This document shows positions 36,555 to 44,653 of a stretch of DNA of 64,000 nucleotides, in pieces. Position 1 is the first letter of the stretch, and every line of letters begins with the position of its first letter. Both the position numbers and the translations under genes were made by a program. The stretch spans positions 15,318 through 79,317 of the forward strand of contig VSOA01000001.1 of the NCBI GenBank assembly GCA_009774585.1, read 5' to 3'. The notes beneath the pieces were generated by a model. The model saw nothing but the letters and a program-made list of their open reading frames with translations, ran no database searches and had not been told where the DNA came from. The stretch comes from Lachnospiraceae bacterium. GTDB taxonomy: Bacteria; Bacillota; Clostridia; Lachnospirales; Lachnospiraceae.

Positions 36555-37568
36555 TCATTCGGTAATCTGTCCATCTACATCCCAGAGATCTTCCCAGCTT
36601 GTGGCGCCTTCCCACAAAAAGACTTGTCCTTTTACCAGACGGCAGTTCTTGTCATCTTGCCGGATAGCTTCCATCTCTGTATCCGTGAGCGGATCACAGG
36701 CTGCGCACTGCAGATTGGAAATATACTGCGGCTCTTTCACCGAAAAAGGAATCGGAATCTGACCTCTCTGCACCGCCCATTTCAGACAGACGACTGCCGG
36801 ATGTACCTGATGCGCCTTAGCGGCTGCTGCCACGGAAGGCAGTTGTGTATCGACCACATCTTCCTCCATCCGGTCTCTCTCAGGACGGGAAGGGGAACCA
36901 ATCGGACAATAGCCGATGGGCAGGATATTGTGTGCGACCGCATAATCAAACAGTTCCGGCTGCTGGAAGGATGGATGCAGCTCCATTTCAAGGGCGGCAG
37001 GCATGATTCTGCATAGGGGCAGTACTGCTTCCAGCTTAGGGATGGTCATATTGCTCATGCCGATATACCGTGCAAGTCCCATGTCCACAAGCGCTTCGCA
37101 CTGTCTCCAAACCGACATAAATTCCTCTGTCGAAAAAGGCTTGGAATCCGGATTTCTGGAATCTCCGCTGCATCCCGGTGCATGATAATTTGGGAAGGGC
37201 CAATGTACAAAATAAAGGTCAATCTGCGAAAGCCCTAAATCATGTAAGCTTTCTTTGCAGGAAGCGATGACTTCACCTTCTCCGTGCCTGTCATTCCATA
37301 CCTTGGAAGTGATGAAAAGCTCTTTGCGCGTTACTACGCCTTCTGCAAACACTCTATGAAGAACCTGTCCGATCTGCGCTTCGTTCTGATACACCGAAGC
37401 ACAATCGATCAGACGGTATCCGTATTTGATTGCGCCATACACCGCTTCCGAAACCGCATCTGCCCCATATTTGTCCGAGCCAAAGGTTCCCAGCCCCATA
37501 CAGGGAATCTGCTCTCCGCCGGGCAAGGTTCTCTTTGGAATCAGGGACTGTTCTATTTTCTGTTCCAT
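36555..37568 (-). CDS. aldo/keto reductase
   Basis: 337 aa from ATG at complement 37568, with AGGTGAG upstream; a GTG three codons earlier is less likely. TIM-barrel NADPH-dependent reductase: MGLGTFGS, catalytic tetrad in LIDCASVYQNE (Asp, Tyr), TSKVWN (Lys) and YFVHWPF (His); IGMSNM and ALEMELHPSFQQPEL are typical. 22 bp after the zinc dehydrogenase gene. Its neighbours suggest oxidation or reduction of fucose or of a breakdown product such as lactaldehyde, but the substrate is not readable. Confidence 0.88.
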   Translation of the reverse strand: MEQKIEQSLIPKRTLPGGEQIPCMGLGTFGSDKYGADAVSEAVYGAIKYGYRLIDCASVYQNEAQIGQVLHRVFAEGVVTRKELFITSKVWNDRHGEGEVIASCKESLHDLGLSQIDLYFVHWPFPNYHAPGCSGDSRNPDSKPFSTEEFMSVWRQCEALVDMGLARYIGMSNMTIPKLEAVLPLCRIMPAALEMELHPSFQQPELFDYAVAHNILPIGYCPIGSPSRPERDRMEEDVVDTQLPSVAAAAKAHQVHPAVVCLKWAVQRGQIPIPFSVKEPQYISNLQCAACDPLTDTEMEAIRQDDKNCRLVKGQVFLWEGATSWEDLWDVDGQITE

Positions 37569-37589
37569 ATGTCTCACCTATGTCCTCTC

Positions 37590-38648
37590 TTAATCAAATA
37601 CCACGGCGACCTTACCGCACTGACCGCCTGCCATAAGCTGATAAGCTTCCCCGGCTTTCTCCAAGGGGAATTCATGCGTGATCAGGTCCTCCGGATGAAT
37701 GTTCCAGCGTACCAGCCGCTCAACCAGTTCTTCCATCCGCCAGAGCGATGTGACCCATGAACCATATATGGTCTTCTGTCCGTGAATGATATCCGGACTG
37801 GGATTAAAGCTGCAGGTGCCGCCTTCTCCGACAAATGCGATTTTACCCCATTCCCGGGTGGCACGGATGGCGAGCTGGCGGCCGCCGTCGTTGGCCGATG
37901 CGTCGATGGCGCGCTCCACTCCCTTGCCGCCTGTGGCTGAGAGGATTTCATCCAAAGCGCCGTCTCCCGGTTTAACCACCAGATCTACCAGTCCCAGTTT
38001 CCTTGCAAGCGCGATTCTGTAATCGTTGATCTCCACACCGATCAGTTTATTGGCGCCTAAAGCTTTGGCAAGCATGAGCGCGGCAAGTCCGACTGGTCCG
38101 AGACCGGTCACCAGTACCGCATCGTTACCGCAGATACCGATTTTCTCGATGGCTTCATAGACTGTTCCGAATCCGCATGCTACTTGAGCGCCGTCTTTAT
38201 AGGACAGTTCGTCGGGCAGAGCAATCAGATCCTTTTCATCCGCCAGAATGTAAGGAGCCATACCGCCGTTTCTCTGCCAGCCGTAAGCCTGCCGGAACCT
38301 GCTCTTACAGGAAATATAATATCCCCGGCGGCAGTCATTGCATACGCCGCATCCCGAAATATGATAGACGATCACTCTGTCTCCCTTCTTGAAACGCTTT
38401 AATCCCTCGCCCTCTTCCACGATCTGGCCGCAGGGTTCATGTCCGGCTGCCATGCCCGGGATATACCCCTCCGGTCCTTTACCTGTATGTTCTCTGTAGA
38501 TACAGCGGATATCGCTGCCACAGATTGTGGTTGCCTTTGTCTGTATCACAACTTGTCCATAGCCCGGTTTCGGTATTTCAAAGTCCTTCAATTCTACCGT
38601 GCTGTTTCCGGGCAGCACGGCTCCTTTCATTAACATTTTTACTGCCAT
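37590..38648 (-). CDS. zinc-dependent medium-chain dehydrogenase
   Basis: 352 aa, ATG at complement 38648 with AAAGGAG at 8 bp. Catalytic zinc ligands Cys in TTICGSDIR, and His-Glu in AAGHEPCG; structural zinc cysteines in GCGVCNDCRRGYYISC; Rossmann motif VTGLGPVGLAALML. Family members oxidise polyols, sugars or alcohols with NAD(P). First gene of the cluster with an aldo/keto reductase and fucU, divergent from a cupin-AraC regulator. L-fucose dehydrogenase or a polyol dehydrogenase is a reasonable guess. Confidence 0.9.
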   Translation of the reverse strand: MAVKMLMKGAVLPGNSTVELKDFEIPKPGYGQVVIQTKATTICGSDIRCIYREHTGKGPEGYIPGMAAGHEPCGQIVEEGEGLKRFKKGDRVIVYHISGCGVCNDCRRGYYISCKSRFRQAYGWQRNGGMAPYILADEKDLIALPDELSYKDGAQVACGFGTVYEAIEKIGICGNDAVLVTGLGPVGLAALMLAKALGANKLIGVEINDYRIALARKLGLVDLVVKPGDGALDEILSATGGKGVERAIDASANDGGRQLAIRATREWGKIAFVGEGGTCSFNPSPDIIHGQKTIYGSWVTSLWRMEELVERLVRWNIHPEDLITHEFPLEKAGEAYQLMAGGQCGKVAVVFD

Positions 38649-38704
38649 AGTAATTTCTCCTTTCCGAAAGTATTTCGTTTCGCTGCTGCTTTGTAACTGA
38701 TTTC

Positions 38705-38710
38705 AGTATA
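38705..38710 (-). promoter_or_regulatory. possible -10 of the dehydrogenase-fucU cluster
   Basis: On the minus strand TATACT lies 57 bp upstream of the dehydrogenase start, with no good -35 at 16-18 bp. This suits activation by the divergent AraC regulator. The divergent intergenic stretch 38649-38860 otherwise holds only the regulator promoter. Confidence 0.35.
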
Positions 38711-38784
38711 CTCTTTTCTATTCCCGATACCAGATTGGAACATGCCGATTTTTGCTGAAAAGTGTCGTGTTTTTATAGGATATT

Positions 38785-38813
38785 TTGCAGGAGGATGGAA
38801 TATTTGTTATACT
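38785..38813 (+). promoter_or_regulatory. sigma-A promoter of the cupin-AraC regulator gene
   Basis: TTGCAG (38785-38790), 17-bp spacer, TATACT (38808-38813). It supports the GTG start at 38861 and argues against the longer frame beginning at 38762, which would begin upstream of this promoter. Confidence 0.65.
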
Positions 38814-38860
38814 ATACAAAGAAGCATAAATATTCGCATCAAATATCCAAAGGAGAAACT

Positions 38861-39748
38861 GTGAAGAAACAATATACCGACTTAGATATCCATTTTACTT
38901 TGGATGGATTTCCCGTACACGTTCTTAACATCATATTTGAGCGCTTTACCCGCGTCATTCCTTCCCACAGCCATGGAAACGGCTGTTATGAGATCCACTA
39001 TATTCCGGCGGGCTTCGGCAGGTTAAAAGAAGGTGAAACTTATTACGATATTACCCCCAACACACTCTTTGTGACAGGGCCTCATGTGGTGCATGCACAG
39101 TCGCCGCTCCTGTCCGATCCAATGCAGGAATACTGTGTTTATTTCAGGTTTCCCGGAGTATCCCGTACGAAGGAACTGTCATCGCTCCTGAACGCCTTCT
39201 TATCTACCGGCTTCTGGATCGGACAGGATGTGCAGGGAGTCCATTTTCTGATGAAACAGCTTTTTGATGAGCTGGAATGTCAGTATACCGGTTATCAGAA
39301 TCAGGTGCAGCTTTTGCTTTCACAGCTTATCATTTGTCTTGTGCGGAATTATGAACAGGAAAAGAAGCCGGAATACCGTTTTGCACGGTCCAATCTCTAT
39401 AACAGCAAATCTATGATCATAGAAGAATATTTCCTCTATGAATACAGAACGCTTTCTTTAGATGTACTTGCCGATCGGCTCAAGCTGAGCTCCCGACAGA
39501 CCCAGCGCCTTTTACAGGATTATTATGGCAAGACTTTTCAGCAGAAGAAAACGGAAGCGCGTATGTCTACTGCGTCCATCATCCTTAATGACAGAAGCAG
39601 AAGCATCGCCTCCATTGCAGAGGAGCTTGGTTATTCCTCTGCGGAGCACTTTTCTTCTGCTTTTAAGAAATATTATCATATCAGCCCCGGAAACTATCGA
39701 AAGGAACAGGGAGGAAGAGATTGCTTTTCAGATGGGGAAGAAGTATAA
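38861..39748 (+). CDS. AraC-family regulator with cupin sensor domain
   Basis: 295 aa from GTG 38861, with AAAGGAG at 5 bp; upstream frame to 38762 rejected because the promoter lies inside it. N-terminal cupin (about residues 20-100; PSHSHGNGCYEIHYIPAG and the later GPHVVHAQ) for sugar binding; C-terminal two-HTH AraC domain (about 190-290) with LSLDVLADRLKLSSRQTQRLLQ and SIASIAEELGYSSAEHFSSAFKK. Divergent from the dehydrogenase-AKR-fucU cluster, which it probably controls. Confidence 0.88.
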   Translation: MKKQYTDLDIHFTLDGFPVHVLNIIFERFTRVIPSHSHGNGCYEIHYIPAGFGRLKEGETYYDITPNTLFVTGPHVVHAQSPLLSDPMQEYCVYFRFPGVSRTKELSSLLNAFLSTGFWIGQDVQGVHFLMKQLFDELECQYTGYQNQVQLLLSQLIICLVRNYEQEKKPEYRFARSNLYNSKSMIIEEYFLYEYRTLSLDVLADRLKLSSRQTQRLLQDYYGKTFQQKKTEARMSTASIILNDRSRSIASIAEELGYSSAEHFSSAFKKYYHISPGNYRKEQGGRDCFSDGEEV

Positions 39749-39789
39749 TGTAAAGAATAATCTTTTCAAAAGGGAGCAATCAGAATTTC

Positions 39790-40671
39790 ATGCAAAACGA
39801 ACAGGAATATGAAAAAGTGGCAATGAAAGTGTCAAAAGTCAGTATTATTGCGAACTTGGCGCTGACAATACTCAAACTGGCGGCGGGTGTGATCGCTCAT
39901 TCGGGAGCAATGATATCGGACGCGATTCATTCAGCGTCTGACGTGTTTAGTACAATTGTGGTTATCATCGGTATCAAGATATCCGGTAAAGCATCGGATA
40001 AAGACCATCCTTACGGACACGAGCGGATGGAGTGTGTAGCGGCAATTATGCTGGCGACTATTTTGGCAGCCACCGGTTTGGGAATCGGTTACACGGCAGT
40101 AGAGAAGATAGCGGGAGGAAATTATGCGAATCTTGTAGTGCCGGGCATGATGGCGCTCGTGGCGGCAATCCTTTCGATTGTTGTGAAAGAAGGTATGTAC
40201 CAGTATACGAGAGTATATGCAAGGAAAATTGACTCAGGTGCACTTATGGCGGACGCATGGCATCATCGTTCAGATGCGTTGTCCTCTGTGGGTGCCTTGG
40301 TCGGTATCGCAGGCGCCAGAATGGGATTCCCTATTTTAGATCCGGTTGCCAGTGTAGTAATATGTTTTTTTATTGAAAAAGCGGCTTACGAGATTTTTAT
40401 GGACGCAGTAGATAAGATGGTGGATAAGGCGTGTGATGAAGAAGTGGAAGCAGAACTTACGGAATGTGCACTCAGTCAGGAGGGTGTGCAGGGAGTCGAT
40501 TTACTACATACGCGCGTCTTCGGCAATAAGATTTATGTAGACATCGAAATCAGAGTGGATGGTGAGATGAGACTGCGGGATGCTCACGGTATCGCGGAGC
40601 ATGTTCATGACGCAATCGAGAAGAACTTTTCGAAGGTCAAGCATATTATGGTGCATGTGAATCCGGCGTAA
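39790..40671 (+). CDS. cation diffusion facilitator family transporter
   Basis: 293 aa, ATG 39790 (weak site GGGAGCA further upstream). Six membrane segments; metal site motifs HSASD (about residue 48-52) with the upstream DAIH, and HHRSD (about 157-161). DKDHPYGHERME is the CDF loop signature. The C-terminal cytoplasmic domain (about 210-293) ends in VKHIMVHVNPA. Exports divalent metal (Zn, Fe, Mn or Cd) in exchange for protons; the ion cannot be told from the sequence alone. Stands alone. Confidence 0.92.
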   Translation: MQNEQEYEKVAMKVSKVSIIANLALTILKLAAGVIAHSGAMISDAIHSASDVFSTIVVIIGIKISGKASDKDHPYGHERMECVAAIMLATILAATGLGIGYTAVEKIAGGNYANLVVPGMMALVAAILSIVVKEGMYQYTRVYARKIDSGALMADAWHHRSDALSSVGALVGIAGARMGFPILDPVASVVICFFIEKAAYEIFMDAVDKMVDKACDEEVEAELTECALSQEGVQGVDLLHTRVFGNKIYVDIEIRVDGEMRLRDAHGIAEHVHDAIEKNFSKVKHIMVHVNPA

Positions 40672-40744
40672 CCGTACCTTATAAACTTTGGGGGCAGTTT
40701 TTCTTGCGTTATAGGAAATTGCTGTAATCGTAGTGGAGTTCGAG

Positions 40745-40763
40745 GAGAATGCGGAGCATTCTC
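40745..40763 (+). other. hairpin upstream of the terminator
   Basis: GAGAATGC pairs with GCATTCTC across a 3-nt loop, directly before the terminator at 40766. Its core AGAATGC/GCATTCT recurs in the hairpin at 42631-42660 on the other side of the DUF5722 gene. Confidence 0.5.
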
Positions 40764-40765
40764 TT

Positions 40766-40793
40766 AAGCGTCGCCGTCGGGCGACGCTTTTTT
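40766..40793 (+). terminator. rho-independent terminator after the CDF gene
   Basis: AGCGTCGCC (40767-40775) pairs with GGCGACGCT (40780-40788), loop GTCG, then six T. It lies about 95 bp after the CDF transporter stop and just before the DUF5722 promoter. Confidence 0.85.
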
Positions 40794-40797
40794 GCCC

Positions 40798-40826
40798 TTG
40801 TCAAAGGAAATAATTACCGATATAAT
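40798..40826 (+). promoter_or_regulatory. sigma-A promoter of the DUF5722 gene
   Basis: TTGTCA (40798-40803), 17-bp spacer, TATAAT (40821-40826); 41 bp upstream of the start at 40867. Confidence 0.75.
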
Positions 40827-40866
40827 AAATCAAAGAGATTGAGAATCAGAACGGTGGTAGGGGAGT

Positions 40867-42567
40867 ATGATGAGAGACAAAAGAGAGCAAAAGAGTGGGA
40901 AAAAGGGCAAAAGAGTGAGTGGCAGAAGCAAAAGAGCGATGATGCCGGTGGCTATGGCAGTGCTTGCGGCGCTGTTAACAGTATGCGGAGTACTTTTTGG
41001 GGGCGGCACATTGAGCGTGGAGGCAGCAGGACGTCCCGTTTCAATCAGTTCTTGCACCATTGCAGGAGCAGACGTAGTGTGTCAGCTTAGTGCAGGCAGC
41101 GTTCCTTCGAGTGATGACGGTAAATATTATGTTTATGCGAACGAAGTTTATCAGGACGGACCGGTCGGTAAGGTGGCGGCGGTAGTCGATGCAGGGACTT
41201 CTGTTACGGCAAGTTTTCCGCTCGGATATAATACGGCAGACTCTAACTTGAGCCGCAAGTTTCTTATTGCCGTGAAACGCGGCGGGCAGATGGTTCAGGT
41301 CAGCGATGAGCATTATATTACGAATCCTGAGGCAATCGCTTCCCATACATCCGCACGCAGACCGGCTGGAATCAAAGGCATTCTACCGGATCTTACGAAG
41401 GCTTCCAAGGAGGAATTGCAGGATCTGGGTGTTTCGCAGGTGGTATACAATATGTATGTTGACGATATTTGTGTCGATGCGACGGTACCCGGAGCGATTC
41501 CTTTTGAATATAACGGACAGACCTGGTATTTCAATAACGGAATGGTGACCAAGTTCGATTCTATGATCAGGAGTTTTAACGCATATGGTATGCAGGTGAC
41601 GATGGTGCTGTTAAACGGCGGCAGAAGCCAGTACACGCAGCATCTGGTTCATCCGATGGCGCAGGGCGGAGACTGTCCGGGCTACGCTTTGAATGTTGCG
41701 GATGCGGCGGGAACCGAACACTTGAAAGCAATCGGAGCATTCTTGGGACAGCGCTATTCGGGTCAGGCAGGATGCGGGCAGGTGGACAATTGGATCATTG
41801 GCAACGAGGTAAATGCAAGAACCTCATGGTGGTATACCAGTTCTACATCGTTGGATTTCAATGTGAATGTTTATGTAAAGGCATTCCGGATTATGTATAA
41901 CGAGATGAAGAGCCAGAATGCCAACGTTCGTATCTATAATTCCATCGATCAGGAATGGAACAGAAAATCGAACCCCGGAAGTTTCTTGGCTAAGGAATAT
42001 CTGGATCAGTTTAACTATTATATCAATAGAGAAGGAAATATAGACTGGGGGCTTTCCTATCATCCGTACAATTCTCCGCTATATGATCCGTATGCTTGGA
42101 ACGGTCCGGCGGTATGGGTGCAGAACAGTATTTCAACGCCTTATATCACGATGCAGAATATTGATATATTGATCAATTATATGCATCAGCCTCAGTTCTT
42201 AAGCCCGGGCGGCGATGTGAGAAGCATTTCTCTTGCAGAAATCGGATATACGTCCAGTTTTGGTGACGACAAACAGGAAGCATCGGTAGCTTACGGTTAT
42301 CTGAAGGCGGCTTCCCTGCCTGATGTTGATGCATTTATGCTGTTTCGACAGACTGATGATGCGCATGAGATGGAGAGTCATCTGGCGCTTGGATTATATG
42401 ATCTGAACGGTAACAAGAAACCGGCTTACCATATTTATAAGAGTCTGGGAACAGCCAACGAGGCGGCAGCAAAAGCGAGAGCGTCTGAGATTATCGGCAT
42501 GGATATCGACCAGATGATCAGCCAGAATATCATGTGGACGAGAAGCGGCAACGGAGTGGTGCAATAA
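40867..42567 (+). CDS. exported DUF5722 protein, TIM-barrel glycosidase-like
   Basis: 566 aa, ATG after AGGGGAGT. Long positively charged N-region and hydrophobic core (about residues 25-52) with a VEAAG cleavage region: exported. The DUF5722 body shows the pattern GIKGILPDLTKASKEELQDLGV, an IIGNEVNART block and SLAEIGYTS, which look like the acid/base Glu and nucleophile Glu of clan GH-A barrels. HPYNSPLYDPYAWNG also fits. A secreted hydrolase of polysaccharide or wall material is an inference; no substrate known. Stands as its own unit between a promoter and strong hairpins. Confidence 0.75.
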   Translation: MMRDKREQKSGKKGKRVSGRSKRAMMPVAMAVLAALLTVCGVLFGGGTLSVEAAGRPVSISSCTIAGADVVCQLSAGSVPSSDDGKYYVYANEVYQDGPVGKVAAVVDAGTSVTASFPLGYNTADSNLSRKFLIAVKRGGQMVQVSDEHYITNPEAIASHTSARRPAGIKGILPDLTKASKEELQDLGVSQVVYNMYVDDICVDATVPGAIPFEYNGQTWYFNNGMVTKFDSMIRSFNAYGMQVTMVLLNGGRSQYTQHLVHPMAQGGDCPGYALNVADAAGTEHLKAIGAFLGQRYSGQAGCGQVDNWIIGNEVNARTSWWYTSSTSLDFNVNVYVKAFRIMYNEMKSQNANVRIYNSIDQEWNRKSNPGSFLAKEYLDQFNYYINREGNIDWGLSYHPYNSPLYDPYAWNGPAVWVQNSISTPYITMQNIDILINYMHQPQFLSPGGDVRSISLAEIGYTSSFGDDKQEASVAYGYLKAASLPDVDAFMLFRQTDDAHEMESHLALGLYDLNGNKKPAYHIYKSLGTANEAAAKARASEIIGMDIDQMISQNIMWTRSGNGVVQ

Positions 42568-42569
42568 TA

Positions 42570-42629
42570 AGACATGAAGTGGTACTAAGGTTATAAAGGA
42601 CATAACCTAAGTACCACTAAATCATGTCT
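42570..42629 (+). repeat. 60-nt long stem-loop after the DUF5722 gene
   Basis: Arms AGACATGA-AGTGGTACT-AAGGTTAT and their near-perfect complement enclose a short AAAGG loop (42595-42599), with one mismatch and a small bulge. It starts 3 bp after the stop codon. There is no T-run, so it is not a classical terminator; it could protect the transcript or be a remnant of a small palindromic element. Confidence 0.7.
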
Positions 42630-42630
42630 G

Positions 42631-42660
42631 GAAGAATGCCGCTTGCAGCGAGCATTCTTC
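42631..42660 (+). repeat. second strong hairpin next to the 60-nt stem-loop
   Basis: GAAGAATGC (42631-42639) pairs with GCATTCTTC (42652-42660); an inner CGCT/AGCG stem extends it. The core matches the hairpin at 40745-40763. No T-run. The rest of the 210-bp gap to 42777 holds a weak sporulation-type promoter candidate. Confidence 0.6.
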
Positions 42661-42694
42661 TGAGTGTGGAATAGATTTTTACAGCATAAGTGTC

Positions 42695-42722
42695 ACTGAT
42701 AACGGGGGATTATCATACTTTA
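42695..42722 (+). promoter_or_regulatory. candidate mother-cell (sigma-K/E-like) promoter
   Basis: AC (42695-42696), 17-bp spacer, CATACTTTA (42714-42722) fits the short sigma-K pattern AC...CATAnnnTA. It lies 56 bp upstream of the SpoIID/LysM gene. The pattern is weak and could be chance. Confidence 0.25.
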
Positions 42723-42777
42723 TAGCATAGTAATCTGTTAATGCTGAAATGATTATGGCTATGAAGGAGAATGAATT

Positions 42778-44628
42778 ATGGCAATCGGCTATCTGATGAT
42801 GCAGGCGAGGACAGCACATGACGCGGTGCCTTTAAGCGGGGTACAGATCAGCGTCTTGGATGATGAACAGAATCGCGTTTATGATTTAACGACAGATGAA
42901 AACGGTGAGACGAGAAGTGTGTCGTTGGAAACTGTGGACAAGAGTTATTCACAGAACGAAAATTTTGCGGGAACACCGTATGTAACTTATAATGTACTTG
43001 CACAGGCGGAAGGATTTAACACGCTGTTTGTCACGGATATACCCATCTTTGACGGAGAGCTTGCGGTCCTTCCGCTTTCGCTTGTTCCGATGCAGGAAAG
43101 TCAGCGAAGCAGAGAACAGACTGAAATTACGGTGGGAGCTCCGGCGGTGGCTATGGGCGGAGGGCGCGAGCAGGAAGGATCAAGAGGAAGTATGGGTACG
43201 CCATATGTGCTGCGTCAGGTTATCATTCCGAATCCTATTACGGTTCATATGGGAACGCCAGATTCTGCCGCGTCAAATATACAGGTTTCTTTTCCGGAAT
43301 ATGTGAAAAACGTTGCCAGCAGTGAAATATATCCGACATGGCCGGAAGCCGCACTCAGGGCAAACATCTATGCAATTATTACGTTTGCCTTAAATAGGGT
43401 ATATACGGAATGGTATCGGTCAAAGGGTTACAATTTTGACATTACGAACAGTACGGCATATGACCAGTATTTTGTCTACGGAAGACCGATTTATGAATCC
43501 ATCAGCCGTATCGTCGATCAGATTTTTAATGAGTATGTCCGCAGGCAGGGTCAGAACGCTCCGTACTTTACGTCTTTTTGCAGCGGGTCAACAGCTTATT
43601 GCTCCGGAATGTCGCAGTGGGGAACGGTTACGTTGGCGAATCAAGGATATACGCCAATCAGAATATTGCGATACTATTATCCGGATGATATAGAGATTGC
43701 GGAGACAAATGCGGTCAGTAATGTGGTGACATCGTATCCGGGGACGCCGCTCAGAGTCGGAAGTACGGGACTGGATGTGCAGACCATACAGACGTATTTG
43801 AACAGAATCAGGAGAAATTACCCGGCCATTCCGGCAATTACCGATGAGGCGGGCACATTCGGGGACAGCACACGTGCGGCAGTAACGAAGTTTCAGAGTA
43901 TTTTTAATCTGGCGACAGATGGTATTGTTGGGAAAGCCACTTGGTATAAAATATCCAATTTATATACAGCAGTGACCAGACTCGCAGAGTTAGATAGTGA
44001 GGGAACAACGATTGGCATTGGAACGGTGCCGCCGTCTACCGTGCTAAGACAAGGCTCGCGCGGACAGGATGTGATTACGTTACAGTATCTGTTGGATGTC
44101 ATATCCGAATACTATTCAGGCATTCCAAGTCCTGGGCAGGACGGTATTTTCGGAAATGATACAAGAGAGGCAGTCATTGCTTTTCAGCGGCAGATGGGGC
44201 TTGCCGCGGACGGAATAGTAGGCCCGGCCACATGGAATTCACTGTACAGAACTTATCAGGGAATCAATCAGAATGTGCCGCCGGTTAATCCGAATCCGAC
44301 ACCGAATCCGACACCTGATTCTGGCAATGTCATTGTGCATATCGTCCGCTCCGGCGATACGTTGTGGCTGCTTTCCAAACGTTACGGTACGACTGTAGAT
44401 GCCATTAAGCAGGCAAATGGATTGACAAGCGACAATTTAAGCATCGGGCAGGTGCTGCGGATACCTGTTCCATCAAGTACACAGTATTTCTTATATACGG
44501 TTCGTCCCGGCGATACGTTGTGGCTGCTTGCGAACCGTTTTGGAACGACGGTAGATGCGATTCAAAATCTGAACGGATTGACAAGCGATGCATTACGTGT
44601 AGGGCAGGTGCTCCGGATTCCGGAGTAA
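42778..44628 (+). CDS. SpoIID-like / peptidoglycan-binding / LysM protein without signal peptide
   Basis: 616 aa, ATG after GAAGGAGAATGAATT. Domains: N-terminal transthyretin-like beta domain (about 15-115), SpoIID-like region (about 165-310) with CSGMSQWGTVTLANQGYTPIRILRYYYP, two PG_binding_1 repeats (about 315-400 and 425-500; FGDSTRAAV, FGNDTREAV), a Pro/Asn linker, and two LysM domains (about 522-566 and 570-616; RSGDTLWLL, RPGDTLWLL). SpoIID is a lytic transglycosylase acting on glycan strands in sporulation. There is no signal peptide or membrane segment, which suggests mother-cell assembly on the spore surface rather than export (inference). Confidence 0.82.
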   Translation: MAIGYLMMQARTAHDAVPLSGVQISVLDDEQNRVYDLTTDENGETRSVSLETVDKSYSQNENFAGTPYVTYNVLAQAEGFNTLFVTDIPIFDGELAVLPLSLVPMQESQRSREQTEITVGAPAVAMGGGREQEGSRGSMGTPYVLRQVIIPNPITVHMGTPDSAASNIQVSFPEYVKNVASSEIYPTWPEAALRANIYAIITFALNRVYTEWYRSKGYNFDITNSTAYDQYFVYGRPIYESISRIVDQIFNEYVRRQGQNAPYFTSFCSGSTAYCSGMSQWGTVTLANQGYTPIRILRYYYPDDIEIAETNAVSNVVTSYPGTPLRVGSTGLDVQTIQTYLNRIRRNYPAIPAITDEAGTFGDSTRAAVTKFQSIFNLATDGIVGKATWYKISNLYTAVTRLAELDSEGTTIGIGTVPPSTVLRQGSRGQDVITLQYLLDVISEYYSGIPSPGQDGIFGNDTREAVIAFQRQMGLAADGIVGPATWNSLYRTYQGINQNVPPVNPNPTPNPTPDSGNVIVHIVRSGDTLWLLSKRYGTTVDAIKQANGLTSDNLSIGQVLRIPVPSSTQYFLYTVRPGDTLWLLANRFGTTVDAIQNLNGLTSDALRVGQVLRIPE

Positions 44629-44653
44629 ATCGACGGGAAGAAAGAGGCAGTTG

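Noticed and set aside
36327..37016. Plus-strand 229-codon open frame
   Set aside because: Antisense to fucU and the aldo/keto reductase; both have clear family motifs on the other strand.
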